Notes: generated by a model from the letters alone, not told the origin. DNA of 64,000 nt from Phytoamicus setariae (GCF_016722925.1 NZ_JAEQNC010000005.1:124001-188000); one strand, 5' to 3'; shown: positions 38,791 through 47,756, numbered from the stretch's first letter. Translations and numbers: made by a program.

Positions 38791-38833
38791 CGGAATTCTC
38801 CTGTTGGCATCTCGCTACCTAGGCATCATGACG

Positions 38834-38858
38834 ATATTATCTATAGAGTCAATAGAGA
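38834..38858 (-). promoter_or_regulatory. Sulfur-island dyad site 1 (before the 60-codon gene)
   Basis: ATATTATCTAT at 38834-38844, then seven bases, then ATAGA (38852-38856): a perfect 5-7-5 inverted repeat TCTAT-N7-ATAGA. It is the most symmetric of the seven related sites, and lies 44 bases upstream of the small gene start at 38790. Confidence 0.55.
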
Positions 38859-38891
38859 TTAAGACTTGCGTTGAAAATGCGGCAGAACGCA

Positions 38892-39698
38892 TCAGACCTG
38901 ACCGCTTCCCAGGATAGCCGACAGCAACCGCGCCTCGACCTCGGCGAGTTCCGGCAGCCCATGGGGACGTGGATGCACATGGTCGACCGCGAGATCCACC
39001 GATATCCGGCCTTGCTCCAGCACAATCACGCGGTCTGCAAGATGCACGGCCTCGCTGACATCATGAGTGACAAGCAACGTGGTAAAGCCTTGCTCGCGCC
39101 AGACCCGGCTCAGCAATTGCTGCATGCTGAGCCGGGTCAGCGCATCAAGCGCGCCGAGGGGCTCGTCCAGGGCAAGAAAATCCGGTCGGCTGACGAGCGC
39201 GCGGGCGAGCGCCACGCGTTGGCGTTGGCCGCCAGACAAACGCGATGGCCATTCATCGAACTTATCAGCAAGTTGCACGTCCCTGAGCGCGACCATCGCC
39301 TGAGCCCGGGCCTCAGCCGCATTCGTCTGGTCCTTCAGACCAACGGCCACATTGTCGATGACATTGAACCAGGGTAGCAGTCGCGGTTCCTGGAAGACGA
39401 TCCGCGAATTGGCGACGGCGGCATTCCCGCTGGCGTCTTCGAAGGTAATGCCGCCACCTGTTCGTTCTTCCAGACCCATGAGGATTCGCAGAAGCGTACT
39501 TTTGCCGCAACCGCTCTTGCCGACGATGGCCACGAACTGCCCGGCCGGAATCTCGAGGTCGATGCCCCGCAGCACACGATTGCCTCCGAAGGCCTTTTCG
39601 ACGCCATCCAAGCGGACGCTTACCGGACGCCGTTGGACGGAGGACGAACCAACATCGCTTTCACCTGGACCCCTGGCCCACGACACCGTAGCATTCAT
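38892..39698 (-). CDS. ssuB: Aliphatic sulfonate ABC transporter ATP-binding protein
   Basis: 268-residue ATPase of the nitrate/sulfonate/taurine importer class. The ATG at 39698 has GAGG upstream and starts [10 protein letters not shown]. Walker [13 protein letters not shown]-loop [13 protein letters not shown], signature [15 protein letters not shown], Walker [17 protein letters not shown] and H-loop VTHDVSEAV. Ten bases after ssuC; fourth and last gene of ssuADCB. Confidence 0.95.
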   Translation of the reverse strand: MNATVSWARGPGESDVGSSSVQRRPVSVRLDGVEKAFGGNRVLRGIDLEIPAGQFVAIVGKSGCGKSTLLRILMGLEERTGGGITFEDASGNAAVANSRIVFQEPRLLPWFNVIDNVAVGLKDQTNAAEARAQAMVALRDVQLADKFDEWPSRLSGGQRQRVALARALVSRPDFLALDEPLGALDALTRLSMQQLLSRVWREQGFTTLLVTHDVSEAVHLADRVIVLEQGRISVDLAVDHVHPRPHGLPELAEVEARLLSAILGSGQV

Positions 39699-39708
39699 TT
39701 GTCGTTCC

Positions 39709-40551
39709 TCAGTGCTGGTAGACGGGGTTCCACGAAAGCACCCGTCGTTCGAGATACCTGACAGCCACATCGGCAGCCTTTCCGAGTGCTGCGTAGATGA
39801 GCAACGCCAGCACCACGATATCGGTCATCATGAATTCCCGCGCCTCATTGGCCATATGACCGATGCCAGACGAAGCCGCGATGGTTTCGGAAACGATCAG
39901 CGTGAGCCACATGATGCCCAGCGCATAACGAAGGCCAACGAAGATCGACGGCAGCGCACCGGGGAAAATGATCTTGCGAAACAGCGTCCAGCCGCTCATG
40001 CCGTAGACCCTGCCCATCTCGATGAGATCGCGGTCGACATTGCGAACCCCGTGATAGGTATTGAGATAGACAGGAAAGAGCACGCCGAGCGACGTCAGGA
40101 AAAGCTTGGATTCCTCACCGATGCCGAACCAGAGGATGACCAGCGGGATCATCGCCAGATGCGGGATGGTTCTCAGCATCTGCAGACTGGTATCCGTCAG
40201 CCGTTCCGAAAACCGTGAGATGCCGTTGGCTATCCCGAGCAGGAAGCCAATTGTGCCGCCGACGGCGAGGCCAGCGAAGGCGCGAGCAGCACTTACCGCA
40301 ATATCGTGCGGCAGATCGCCCGATACCGTCGTCGACCAGAAAGCACTGGCAACATCGGCTGGCGACGGCATGACCCGAGCTGAGATCCAGCCGATAGAGG
40401 ACAGCAGTTGCCAAATGATGATGATACCGATCGGCAGCGCGTAAGGCACAAGATCGACGGATCCGGGAGCCGGCTTGCGCGCGGCGTTCTTTCGACCGGC
40501 AGTTTTCTTCGCTACCTCGGCGGAATTGCCGTAGCTTTCGATGGCCGTCAT
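39709..40551 (-). CDS. ssuC: Aliphatic sulfonate ABC transporter permease
   Basis: 280-residue inner-membrane permease, ATG at 40551 with GGAGTGA upstream; an apparent 63-codon extension to 40740 lies over the ssuD end and is not real. Six hydrophobic helices, with the coupling EAA-like motif in [38 protein letters not shown]. The first helix ([22 protein letters not shown]) follows a positively charged tail. 94 bases separate it from ssuD, a gap that contains a strong hairpin. Confidence 0.95.
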   Translation of the reverse strand: MTAIESYGNSAEVAKKTAGRKNAARKPAPGSVDLVPYALPIGIIIIWQLLSSIGWISARVMPSPADVASAFWSTTVSGDLPHDIAVSAARAFAGLAVGGTIGFLLGIANGISRFSERLTDTSLQMLRTIPHLAMIPLVILWFGIGEESKLFLTSLGVLFPVYLNTYHGVRNVDRDLIEMGRVYGMSGWTLFRKIIFPGALPSIFVGLRYALGIMWLTLIVSETIAASSGIGHMANEAREFMMTDIVVLALLIYAALGKAADVAVRYLERRVLSWNPVYQH

Positions 40552-40610
40552 AGCGTCACTCCATGCATGAACTTGTCTCCCACACAGACAATTCGACTGG
40601 ATTGGCGAAG

Positions 40611-40637
40611 GGCTGGCGCACCGGGGGCGCGCCAGCC
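40611..40637. repeat. Inverted repeat between ssuD and ssuC
   Basis: GGCTGGCGC (40611-40619) pairs with GCGCCAGCC (40629-40637), nine bp with a nine-base loop and no following T-run. In the ssuD-ssuC gap it may act as a transcript processing or attenuating hairpin; it has no coding content. Confidence 0.5.
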
Positions 40638-40645
40638 GGGATGGG

Positions 40646-41812
40646 TCAGGAACCCGCCACCACCCGGAGGTTGCCGCCATGGCCACCGCCGCCGAAGACC
40701 TGCGGCTGGTTGAAGCTCGGCCGTGCCGATGGCACCGCACCGGTGATGCCGAGTTCGGGGAACAGCAGTTCCGAAACGCGATAGGCCTCCTCGAGATGCG
40801 GATAGCCAGAAGCGATCACCGTATCGATGCCGATATCCTGATATTCCTTGAGGCGCGCGGCGACCGTCTTCGGCGAGCCGACCAGCGCAGTTCCTGCCCC
40901 GGAACGCACGAGACCGATCCCGGCCCAGAGGTTCGGGGAAACTTCGAGCTTGTCGCGTCGCCCGCCGTGCAGTGCCGCCATACGGCTCTGGCCGACCGAG
41001 TCGGAGTTCTTCGTGAAATTCTCCTGCGCCTGGGCGATGGTTTCGTCAGACAGCTTGGAGATCAGGCTGTCGGCGGCCTCCCACGCTTCCTCGTCGGTTT
41101 CGCGCACGATGAAATGCAGGCGGATGCCGAAAGAGACATCCTTGCCCTTGTCAGCCGCGGCCTTGCGGACCTTGGCGACCTTTTCGGCAACCTGCGCCGG
41201 GGGCTCGCCCCAGGTCAGGTACTTGTCGGCGAGGCCGGCCGAGAAATCGATGCCGGCATCGGATGAGCCACCGAAATAAAGCGGCGGGCGCGGGCTCTGC
41301 ACTGGCGGATAGCCGAGCTTGGCGTCGATCGCCTTGATGTACTTGCCGTCGAGATTGGCTTCGCCGGTTTCGAGCAGCTTGTTGAATACCTGAAAGAACT
41401 CGTCGGCGTGATCGTAGCGCTCGTCATGGGCGAGGAAGATGCCGTCGCCGGCGAGTTCCTGGGCGCTGCCGCCAACCACGATGTTGAGCAGCAGGCGGCC
41501 GTTGGAAATCCGGTCCAGCGTCGCTGCAATGCGGGCATAGTAGGCGGGCGATGCCGTGCCCGGACGAACGGCAACAAGGAACTTCAGCTTTTCGGTGAAA
41601 GGCGCAAGTGCTGCCGCGACGAGGAAAGGCTCCTCGCAGGCGATCGATGTCGGGATCAGGACGCCAGAATAGCCGAGCCGATCGGCAGCGGTGGCGATCT
41701 CGCGGAAATAGCGATGATCGGCAGGCCGATTCTGCTCGTTCGAGCCGAGATAGCTGCCATCGCCGGGGGTCGGGATGAACCACAGGAAATCGAGGGGTTG
41801 CTTGCTGGACAT
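40646..41812 (-). CDS. ssuD: FMNH2-dependent alkanesulfonate monooxygenase
   Basis: Releases sulfite from alkanesulfonates using reduced FMN. 388 residues of the luciferase-like fold. It starts [24 protein letters not shown], with the family's FIPTHGD-like segment, then [58 protein letters not shown] and [39 protein letters not shown]. The C-terminal glycine-rich tail ([15 protein letters not shown]) is common in SsuD of this group. 45 bases after ssuA. Needs an FMN reductase; the candidate is at 44669. Confidence 0.96.
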   Translation of the reverse strand: MSSKQPLDFLWFIPTPGDGSYLGSNEQNRPADHRYFREIATAADRLGYSGVLIPTSIACEEPFLVAAALAPFTEKLKFLVAVRPGTASPAYYARIAATLDRISNGRLLLNIVVGGSAQELAGDGIFLAHDERYDHADEFFQVFNKLLETGEANLDGKYIKAIDAKLGYPPVQSPRPPLYFGGSSDAGIDFSAGLADKYLTWGEPPAQVAEKVAKVRKAAADKGKDVSFGIRLHFIVRETDEEAWEAADSLISKLSDETIAQAQENFTKNSDSVGQSRMAALHGGRRDKLEVSPNLWAGIGLVRSGAGTALVGSPKTVAARLKEYQDIGIDTVIASGYPHLEEAYRVSELLFPELGITGAVPSARPSFNQPQVFGGGGHGGNLRVVAGS

Positions 41813-41857
41813 GGGTTACTTTCCTTACTGATATCGTCGGACGAAACGTCCGCGGAA

Positions 41858-42823
41858 TTAGCTTTCCTTGGGGCGCCAGACGATGTCGCTGACCGTGAGT
41901 TGTCTTGGGAGGACCTTGAGGGCGTGGAAGTCGTCCGCCAGCGCCTGCTGGTATTTGACCGCATCGTCAGAAACGAGCGCGACCTTGCCGAGGTCGGCAC
42001 CGGCGCGGGTAAGCGTCACTTTGGTGATCTCCTCTTTGACGCCGGTAATCTCGGCCAGCTGCTTGGCCGTGCCGTCGATATCCTTCTGGGCTTCCGCGCC
42101 AAGCTTGGCGAGTTCATCGAGGATGTCGGTGATCACATCAGGGTTGGCGGGGACGAAATCGCCATTGCCGAGAAAATAGCCCCAGGCCTCGACGATGTTT
42201 TCCGACGTGACCAGCAGCCGCGCCTCGGGATCAGCCTCCGCCACCGCGAAGAAGGGATCCCAGATCGCCCAGGCATCGATGCTGCCACTCTTGAACGCCG
42301 CACCCGCATCCTGTGGCGGCAGGTCGACGCCTTCGATGTCATCAGGCATCAAGCCGACGGATGCCAGCGCCTTGAATGCGAAATTGTGCGCGCTCGAACC
42401 GCGCTTGTAGGCGACCTTCTTACCCTTCAGGTCCTCGATCTTCTGGATCGGCGCATCTTTGTGAACGAGGATGCCATGGAAGGCTGCCGGCGGCTTGTAG
42501 GTGCCGACATAGAGAAGATTGCCGCCAGCCGCCTGCGCGAACAGAGGCGGCACGTCACCGGTCGGGCCGAAATCAAGCGCATTGGAGCCGAGCGCTTCGA
42601 GCAACGGCGGACCGGAGGAGAATTCAGACCACTCGACGGAAATGCCACGCGACGCCAGCCTCTTTTCCAGCACGCCCTGCTGCTTAGCGATGGCGAGGAT
42701 CCCGAATTTCTGCCAGCCGATGCGGATCGTAGAGGCTGCCGCATTTGCCGTCCGGCCAACCGGCAGGATCATTGCCGCGGTGGCAGCCCCTATGAGACCC
42801 AATGTTTGTCTGCGCGTGACCAT
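41858..42823 (-). CDS. ssuA: Aliphatic sulfonate ABC transporter substrate-binding protein
   Basis: 321-residue periplasmic binding protein, ATG at 42823 with AAGGA upstream. A twin-arginine-like start (VTRRQTLGLIGAATAAMILPVGRTANA) could be a Tat or Sec signal. Mature domain: STIRIGWQKFGILAIAKQQGVLEKRLASRGISVEWSEFSSGPPLLEALGSNALDFGPTGDVPPLFAQAAGGNLLYVG, the NMT1/SsuA-TauA signature. First gene of ssuADCB, 78 bases past a dyad site. Confidence 0.95.
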   Translation of the reverse strand: MVTRRQTLGLIGAATAAMILPVGRTANAAASTIRIGWQKFGILAIAKQQGVLEKRLASRGISVEWSEFSSGPPLLEALGSNALDFGPTGDVPPLFAQAAGGNLLYVGTYKPPAAFHGILVHKDAPIQKIEDLKGKKVAYKRGSSAHNFAFKALASVGLMPDDIEGVDLPPQDAGAAFKSGSIDAWAIWDPFFAVAEADPEARLLVTSENIVEAWGYFLGNGDFVPANPDVITDILDELAKLGAEAQKDIDGTAKQLAEITGVKEEITKVTLTRAGADLGKVALVSDDAVKYQQALADDFHALKVLPRQLTVSDIVWRPKES

Positions 42824-43022
42824 GATAAATTCCTTTCCGCCTGCGTGGCGTTCAGAGCCAAATTTCGCTGCCACCCCAAAGGGCTTCAATGATCATATTG
42901 ATATATTCTATTGTTTTTATCGATATTATATCGTTACAAAAAATCTCTAATTTCCGGATCAGATTTTCTCATGATCCGAAATGCAGGAATATTATTCCAA
43001 AACCTAAGGAATCGGTGATTTG
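42824..43022. promoter_or_regulatory. AT-rich ssuADCB promoter region
   Basis: 199 bases between the upstream FAD gene stop and ssuA. Contains a dyad site (42901-42925), and next to it the palindrome CGATAT-T-ATATCG (42921-42933). Strikingly AT-rich against its surroundings. Confidence 0.7.
42901..42925 (-). promoter_or_regulatory. Sulfur-island dyad site 2 (before ssuA)
   Basis: ATATATTCTAT (42901-42911), seven bases, ATCGA (42919-42923). It is 78 bases upstream of the ssuA start and overlaps the palindrome at 42921-42933. Confidence 0.6.
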
Positions 43023-44459
43023 TCAGGCCGCATCTGACGCGAGCTTTGTTACTGAGCCAGCCTGCTCAATCGCCTCAGCCACTTGTCGGGCAACCTCGGC
43101 CGCGTGCTCGGAAACCTGGGGCAATCCCATCAACTCGCCAAAGGTGCCACGCGCAAGTGGTCCAGCGATATAGAGATCGGGCACTGCCCTTCCCTCCTGA
43201 TCGAGCGCTTGTGAATTGCGATTGCAGGCGATGCCGAGATGGGCAGGATCGCTCGCGATAAGCCCTTTTGCTGCAAGCTCCTCAAGAAACTGCTGACTCT
43301 CGAGGATGCTGCCATGGGCCGGACCGGTGGTCACGATCAACGCATCGAAATCGCGGATGATGCTGCCCTTGCGCCGGGCGAGCTTGAGAGCACCGCGGAT
43401 GCGGCCCTCGTGATAGGAAATGACCCCGACCGATGCGGCAAGCGTCTCAAGCTGCCCGTGCTTCGCCGTTTCGACCAAAGCATTCTCCACCTGCGGGGCA
43501 ATCCGGAAGCGATGCACATCCCAGAACGGCCTGAGGTGCCGGACAATCTTCTTGCGCTCGGCTATCGGGAGGTTTTTCCAGATATCCTGCCCCTGTGCGC
43601 GCACGGCATCGATGACCGCGTGCCAACTGACGTCGAAAATGGCCGCTTCACGAATTGCTTCCCTGATACGGCGCGTCAAATGGCGTGCCGACAGGATCGG
43701 CCGTGAGGTGAAATCCCCGTACGGTTCCTGCGGAACAGGCGCATGGCCCCGAGAACGCAGGCCACGCCTGGAAATGGAGGTTATCTTGCCGCGATGTCCG
43801 TTTTGAACCAGCGATGCAATCACATCGGCTGATGTAAGCCCGTTGCCAACCAGCAATACCGTATCATCCGGCCGAATGGCGTGCAGCGCATCTGGCACCG
43901 TGGCATCGGCGACAAAGCGCGGATGGCCTTCAAGGATCGATACGAGCGTTCTCGGCGCAGCTGGCGAAGGGTGGCTGGTCGCGATCACCACCAGATCAGC
44001 CTCCAACTGCATCCCGTCGTCGCTTTCGACCACCCACCCAGCGCCGTGGCGCGTCAATCGTTCGATGCGATTGCGAATGTGCTCGATTCGACCGGACTCG
44101 ATAAAGGGGCGTATGTGGCTGTTGACATAGGCACCGAACACCTGGCGCTGCGGAAAAAGCTGTCCGTCACCTGCGGTCACGCCGATGTCGCCCGACACAG
44201 CGCCGGTTTTCTCGATCCAACGGGAGAAATGCTCCTGGTCCGTGGGATCGAGGCTCATGCGGGTTGCAGGCACATTAATCCTGTGAACCGGGTCGGAGGT
44301 ATCATAGGCCAAGCCGGCGCCAAGTTTGTCGCGCGGTTCAAAGACAACGATCCGCAGCCGGGAAAGTGCGGGATTGCGGGCAAGCTGCCATGCGACAGCG
44401 CCGCCAGTAAATCCGCCGCCGATAATGGCGACAACCGTATTCCCGTCTGGGTTAATCAT
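43023..44459 (-). CDS. FAD/NAD(P)-binding protein of the NAD_binding_9 family, copy 1
   Basis: 478 residues. The ATG at 44459 has AGGAGA eight bases upstream and leads directly into a Rossmann dinucleotide-binding start (TVVAIIGGGFTGGAVAWQLAR). Then LGAGLAYDTSDPVHRINVPATRMSLDP, a second nucleotide-binding start VLLVGNGLTSADVIASLVQNGHRGKITSISRRG, and the distinctive PFWDVHRFRIAPQV block. This uncharacterised FAD family is often seen next to sulfonate genes; a monooxygenase or dehydrogenase role is inference. Paralog of the gene at 46348-47703. Divergent from the flavin reductase, with a dyad between. Confidence 0.9.
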   Translation of the reverse strand: MINPDGNTVVAIIGGGFTGGAVAWQLARNPALSRLRIVVFEPRDKLGAGLAYDTSDPVHRINVPATRMSLDPTDQEHFSRWIEKTGAVSGDIGVTAGDGQLFPQRQVFGAYVNSHIRPFIESGRIEHIRNRIERLTRHGAGWVVESDDGMQLEADLVVIATSHPSPAAPRTLVSILEGHPRFVADATVPDALHAIRPDDTVLLVGNGLTSADVIASLVQNGHRGKITSISRRGLRSRGHAPVPQEPYGDFTSRPILSARHLTRRIREAIREAAIFDVSWHAVIDAVRAQGQDIWKNLPIAERKKIVRHLRPFWDVHRFRIAPQVENALVETAKHGQLETLAASVGVISYHEGRIRGALKLARRKGSIIRDFDALIVTTGPAHGSILESQQFLEELAAKGLIASDPAHLGIACNRNSQALDQEGRAVPDLYIAGPLARGTFGELMGLPQVSEHAAEVARQVAEAIEQAGSVTKLASDAA

Positions 44460-44564
44460 GGTGATAGTCTCCTGATCCGGGTCGCTTACCCTAGCACGTC
44501 TCCTTGTGCCGAGCGATGACCGCAACCAAATTCCCGCCCGCGGAACGCCGACGCCTCAATAACC

Positions 44565-44589
44565 ATATAATCTATAATTTTTATTGACA
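44565..44589. promoter_or_regulatory. Sulfur-island dyad site 3 (FAD protein/flavin reductase divergent gap)
   Basis: ATATAATCTAT (44565-44575), seven bases, ATTGA (44583-44587). About 105 bases from the FAD-gene start at 44459 and 80 bases from the flavin-reductase start at 44669; it could govern both. Confidence 0.6.
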
Positions 44590-44668
44590 ATACGTTTTTT
44601 TGAATTACCTTTCTTTCCCGGCGCCATGAGCGCCAAGACCAAAGCCATGAATGAAGATGGAGAAGTCC

Positions 44669-45217
44669 ATGACCATCGCCCAGAATCTTGCGGCATATCC
44701 CTTTGACGGCGCTCCCCGCCGAATTGCGGCGCACGCCGAAGCCGCCTCGGTCAAGCTCGCAATGCGCACCCTTTCGGGCGGCGTTTCCGTGATTACAGCA
44801 GGCGTTGGCGACGACCGTACCGGCGCGACGGTAACATCGGCGACCGCACTCTCCATGGAGCCGCCGACCATGATCGTCAGCATCAACAAAGGATCATCAA
44901 GCTGGCCGGTCATCCAGCGCTACGGACATTTCTGCGTCAACATTCTGTCAGCCGATCATCAGGCGATTGCCGACCGCTTTGCCGGGATTGGCGGCATCAA
45001 GGGAACGCAGCGCTACGAAGGCGCACGCTGGACGACAATGGCCAGCGGCGCCCCGGTTCTGTCGGAGGCGCTTGCAGCCATCGATTGCGAAGTGGAAGAA
45101 ATCATCGAAAGACACAGCCACGCGATCATCCTCGGTCGCGCCGTGGCGGTCGTCTCAAGCGCCGGATCTTCACTGATCTATGGCAACGGCCGCTACGGCC
45201 AGATCACCCACGCCTGA
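44669..45217 (+). CDS. Flavin reductase domain protein (probable FMN reductase for SsuD)
   Basis: 182 residues from the ATG at 44669 (GGAG nine bases before; two earlier ATGs in the frame have no site). Flavin-reductase-like split-barrel domain: VKLAMRTLSGGVSVITAGVGDDRTGATVTSATALSMEPPTMIVSINKGSSSWPVIQRYGHFCVNILSADHQAIADRFAG, the family core, ending LIYGNGRYGQIT. It is not the SsuE flavodoxin-type reductase; no SsuE is visible in the island, so this protein probably supplies FMNH2 to SsuD. Convergent with the Rrf2 gene 22 bases downstream. Confidence 0.92.
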   Translation: MTIAQNLAAYPFDGAPRRIAAHAEAASVKLAMRTLSGGVSVITAGVGDDRTGATVTSATALSMEPPTMIVSINKGSSSWPVIQRYGHFCVNILSADHQAIADRFAGIGGIKGTQRYEGARWTTMASGAPVLSEALAAIDCEVEEIIERHSHAIILGRAVAVVSSAGSSLIYGNGRYGQITHA

Positions 45218-45239
45218 CGCGGGCGGACGCCAGCCGAAT

Positions 45240-45701
45240 TCAGGAGGCTGCCTTTTCCATCAGGCGGCCGACTTCGGCTTCTCCGTATTCGCCCGACACC
45301 AGACGCGCCAGCGTCATATTGTCGAGAATTTCAGAAATGGCGTCGCGGACTTCGGTCATCGATCTGCGAACAAGACAGTTTTCCGGATCGGCGCAATCGT
45401 CGCAAGCCTCATAGGCGGTGCGACTGGCGCAACGGATGGGCGCAAGCGGCCCATCGATGACCCGTACCGCATGGCCGATGCGGACTTCTTCTGCAGGACG
45501 AGACAGCGAGTAACCGCCCGTAGGGCCCTTCTTGGACCGCACGATGCCGGCATTGCGCAACTCGAGCAGGATCGTGTCCAGGAATTTTTTGGGAATATTG
45601 TTTTCGCTCGCGATCTGCGCACTGAAGGCAGTCTCGCCCGGGGCGAGCCTGGCCAGAGCAATCAAAGCCTTCAGTCCGTATTTACCCTTGTTGGTCAGCA
45701 T
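45240..45701 (-). CDS. Rrf2-family transcriptional regulator
   Basis: 153 residues. N-terminal winged helix MLTNKGKYGLKALIALARLAPGETAFSAQIASENNIPKKFLDTILLELRNAGIVRSKKGPTGGYSLSRPAEEVRIGHAVRVIDGP, the complete Rrf2 pattern. The region where IscR/RirA carry an iron-sulfur cluster has four cysteines spaced C-x8-C-x2-C-x5-C (RCASRTAYEACDDCADPENC), so it may sense sulfur or Fe-S status. It is the only regulator encoded in the sulfonate island and is convergent with the flavin reductase. I infer, without direct proof, that it reads the dyad sites around it. Confidence 0.93.
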   Translation of the reverse strand: MLTNKGKYGLKALIALARLAPGETAFSAQIASENNIPKKFLDTILLELRNAGIVRSKKGPTGGYSLSRPAEEVRIGHAVRVIDGPLAPIRCASRTAYEACDDCADPENCLVRRSMTEVRDAISEILDNMTLARLVSGEYGEAEVGRLMEKAAS

Positions 45702-45836
45702 CTCACATCGCGTTTCAAGCCAGAACGTTTGCTCTACATAGCCCGCTTTGCTGCGCGTATGAAGAGAGCAAACCGAATTTATAGCAAGGCTCCCTAAGGG
45801 AACCTTGCCGGTATGGCGAAAAGAGCGTGAAAAGGC

Positions 45837-46037
45837 CTAAGCCGCGATGGCTGCGGCACTAACGAGGTGCAGCTGGATTGCCCTGCGGACATCACTCAAC
45901 GAACTAAACCGATGACCGTCCAACCCCATGACATGAAACTTGACGGCTACGAATTTGAGCGCCCCCTCGGAGGGAACGACGATACCGACCGGAACTCCGG
46001 CATATTCAACAACGGACTTGTGCATGACCATACCCAT
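45837..46037 (-). CDS. Small conserved hypothetical protein (about 66 aa)
   Basis: 66 codons from ATG 46037 (other ATGs at 46031 and 46025). The sequence HKSVVEYAGVPVGIVVPSEGALKFVAVKFHVMGLDGHRFSSLSDVRRAI reads as a compact beta-rich domain with a clear coding look, but I cannot name a family. The ribosome site is not evident, so the start is uncertain. It sits alone in a 646-base region between the Rrf2 gene and the second FAD gene; dyad site 4 lies 204 bases upstream. Confidence 0.5.
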   Translation of the reverse strand: MGMVMHKSVVEYAGVPVGIVVPSEGALKFVAVKFHVMGLDGHRFSSLSDVRRAIQLHLVSAAAIAA

Positions 46038-46347
46038 CACAGCTAGGGTTTGATTTCCTGTTCTTCGTAAGTTGCGATGCGTAAGCATCACATTCGATGA
46101 TGACAGGAACACAACATGCGGCGGAAAATCGTATCATTTTGAAAGCGGATCGACGAATAGTCGTAAATGCGGCCCATTGCTCTCCCTTTCCGATATCCGT
46201 TCAACAAGAGCAGCATTTCGCTGCCGACGATTAAAAACTACAATTATCTACCTTTTTTGTCAATTATTATTTTTATAGAAATGGCATAATTTTCCAACCT
46301 TGTCGCCAAATGCATAATTGTGAGCAAATAAATTCCAATTTGTGCTG
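46038..46347. other. AT-rich non-coding stretch before the second FAD gene stop
   Basis: 310 bases without a credible gene. AT-rich from about 46230 onward; contains dyad site 4 and a further TTTTTATAGAAA-like remnant near 46270. Likely promoter region of the small gene downstream on the minus strand. Confidence 0.5.
46241..46265 (-). promoter_or_regulatory. Sulfur-island dyad site 4 (degenerate)
   Basis: TTATCTAC with the shared TCTA at 46247-46250, CTTTTTT as the seven-base spacer and GTCAA on the right: same length and layout as the other sites, with mismatches in the right arm. Located between the second FAD gene stop and the small gene at 45837-46037. Confidence 0.4.
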
Positions 46348-47703
46348 TCAGGCAGCCGTGGCGACACGCTGAGCGACATCACGCGCCTGAACCCGAATAT
46401 CCGGTACGGCGAAGATTTCCCAGAACTGCCCCACCGTCATCGGGCCCATGGCATACGCCCCGGTATCCAGCATCCCGGCGCCTGATTGAATCCGGGACTG
46501 TTCATCGACCGCCAGGCCAAGGCCCAGTGGGTCCTGGCGGATGAACGCCTTGTCGAGCATGTCCTGCAGCAGCGGAACACGGGCCACGGAACACTTTTCC
46601 ATGCCGGTACAATTGACGACACGCTGGGCAGCAATGCGCCTTGATGTTCGCGAATGCCGATCCTTGTAGATCACGGCAGCGTTTTGTCCTTCCCTGACCA
46701 CGCGTTCGAGCCAACCTTTGTGCACGACTAGTTGCCCCGAGGCCCGCATGGAATCGAGCACGCCGGCGATATCGGGTGCCATCCGGTGCCTGTGTATGTT
46801 CCACCAGCCGCTGGCATGACGCAGGAAACGCCGCCGCTCATCGATGCTCATGGACTGCCAAAGCGACTGTGTCACGGGTCGCAAACCATCGACGACGCTT
46901 CGCCAATCTTCGGATCTCGCGGCGGCGACACGCAATGCGTTCAGCATCTCGCTCAATTTGCCGCCCGGGCTAATTGGCGATTCGATTGCGGCAGATCGGG
47001 GTACGACATGTGCATGCGGCATCAGCGCATGGCGAGACAACATGTGGATTGGCCCCGCATGACCCCGTTTTCTCAATGAGACAAGCTGATCGACGGCGGT
47101 CAGGCCTGCGCCTACGATAAACACGGGCGCATCGATGTCCAGGCCATCCATCCAGCCACAAGTCCACGGGTTTTCCACCACGAGGTCGCGAACCGCCGCG
47201 TCGACCCCACCCTGTACAACCGGCAGTCCTGCCGCAGTGCCGCCAAGGCAAAGCACGCTTTTGCCAACCTCTATCACGTCTGCATTCGTCAACTCGAAGA
47301 TTTGGCGTTCCGCTTCCAACGCGTGACATCGCAAAGCCTGCGCATCGATGAACCGTACGCGAGCCCGATTGTCTGTGCGCTGAATACCTTGGCCGAGTGT
47401 GTCGGAAACATATGCGCCGAACAGCCTCCGTGGTATGAAATCGTCCGAACCATAGGCGTCGCCGCGACGCGCCAGCCAATCGATCAGATCGTTCGGCCGA
47501 TCCGCAAACAGGCTCATTCTGCCGGCCGGCACGTTCAGCCGATGCGCATCGTCATCGGTCGCATACGCGACGCCACGACCAAAACCGTTCTGGCATCCGA
47601 CCACGGCGATGGTGCGCTCAGGGTGTAAATACTCAAGCAGATTGACGACGACGGCTGTTGCCGAAAATCCTGCGCCCAACACTGCAATATCGGCTTTCGT
47701 CAT
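46348..47703 (-). CDS. FAD/NAD(P)-binding protein of the NAD_binding_9 family, copy 2
   Basis: 451 residues, start at 47703 (MTKADIAVLGAGFSATAVVVNLLEYL). Same domain order as the copy at 43023-44459: FGRGVAYATDDDAHRLNVPAGRMSLFAD, PVFIVGAGLTAVDQLVSLRKRGHAGPIHMLSRH and SGWWNIHRHRMAPDIAGVLDSMRASGQLVVHKG. The two copies are clearly paralogous but diverged. 54 bases upstream of the start is dyad site 5. Role in sulfur-compound oxidation is inferred from context only. Confidence 0.9.
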   Translation of the reverse strand: MTKADIAVLGAGFSATAVVVNLLEYLHPERTIAVVGCQNGFGRGVAYATDDDAHRLNVPAGRMSLFADRPNDLIDWLARRGDAYGSDDFIPRRLFGAYVSDTLGQGIQRTDNRARVRFIDAQALRCHALEAERQIFELTNADVIEVGKSVLCLGGTAAGLPVVQGGVDAAVRDLVVENPWTCGWMDGLDIDAPVFIVGAGLTAVDQLVSLRKRGHAGPIHMLSRHALMPHAHVVPRSAAIESPISPGGKLSEMLNALRVAAARSEDWRSVVDGLRPVTQSLWQSMSIDERRRFLRHASGWWNIHRHRMAPDIAGVLDSMRASGQLVVHKGWLERVVREGQNAAVIYKDRHSRTSRRIAAQRVVNCTGMEKCSVARVPLLQDMLDKAFIRQDPLGLGLAVDEQSRIQSGAGMLDTGAYAMGPMTVGQFWEIFAVPDIRVQARDVAQRVATAA

Positions 47704-47756
47704 TCTGGCCTCCGAAAGATTCGTTCCAACTGGCGGCCATAATACGTATATATTTT

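Noticed and set aside
41408-42892. 494-codon plus-strand frame opposite ssuA/ssuD
   Set aside because: Crosses two real genes; the minus-strand proteins are clear SsuA and SsuD.
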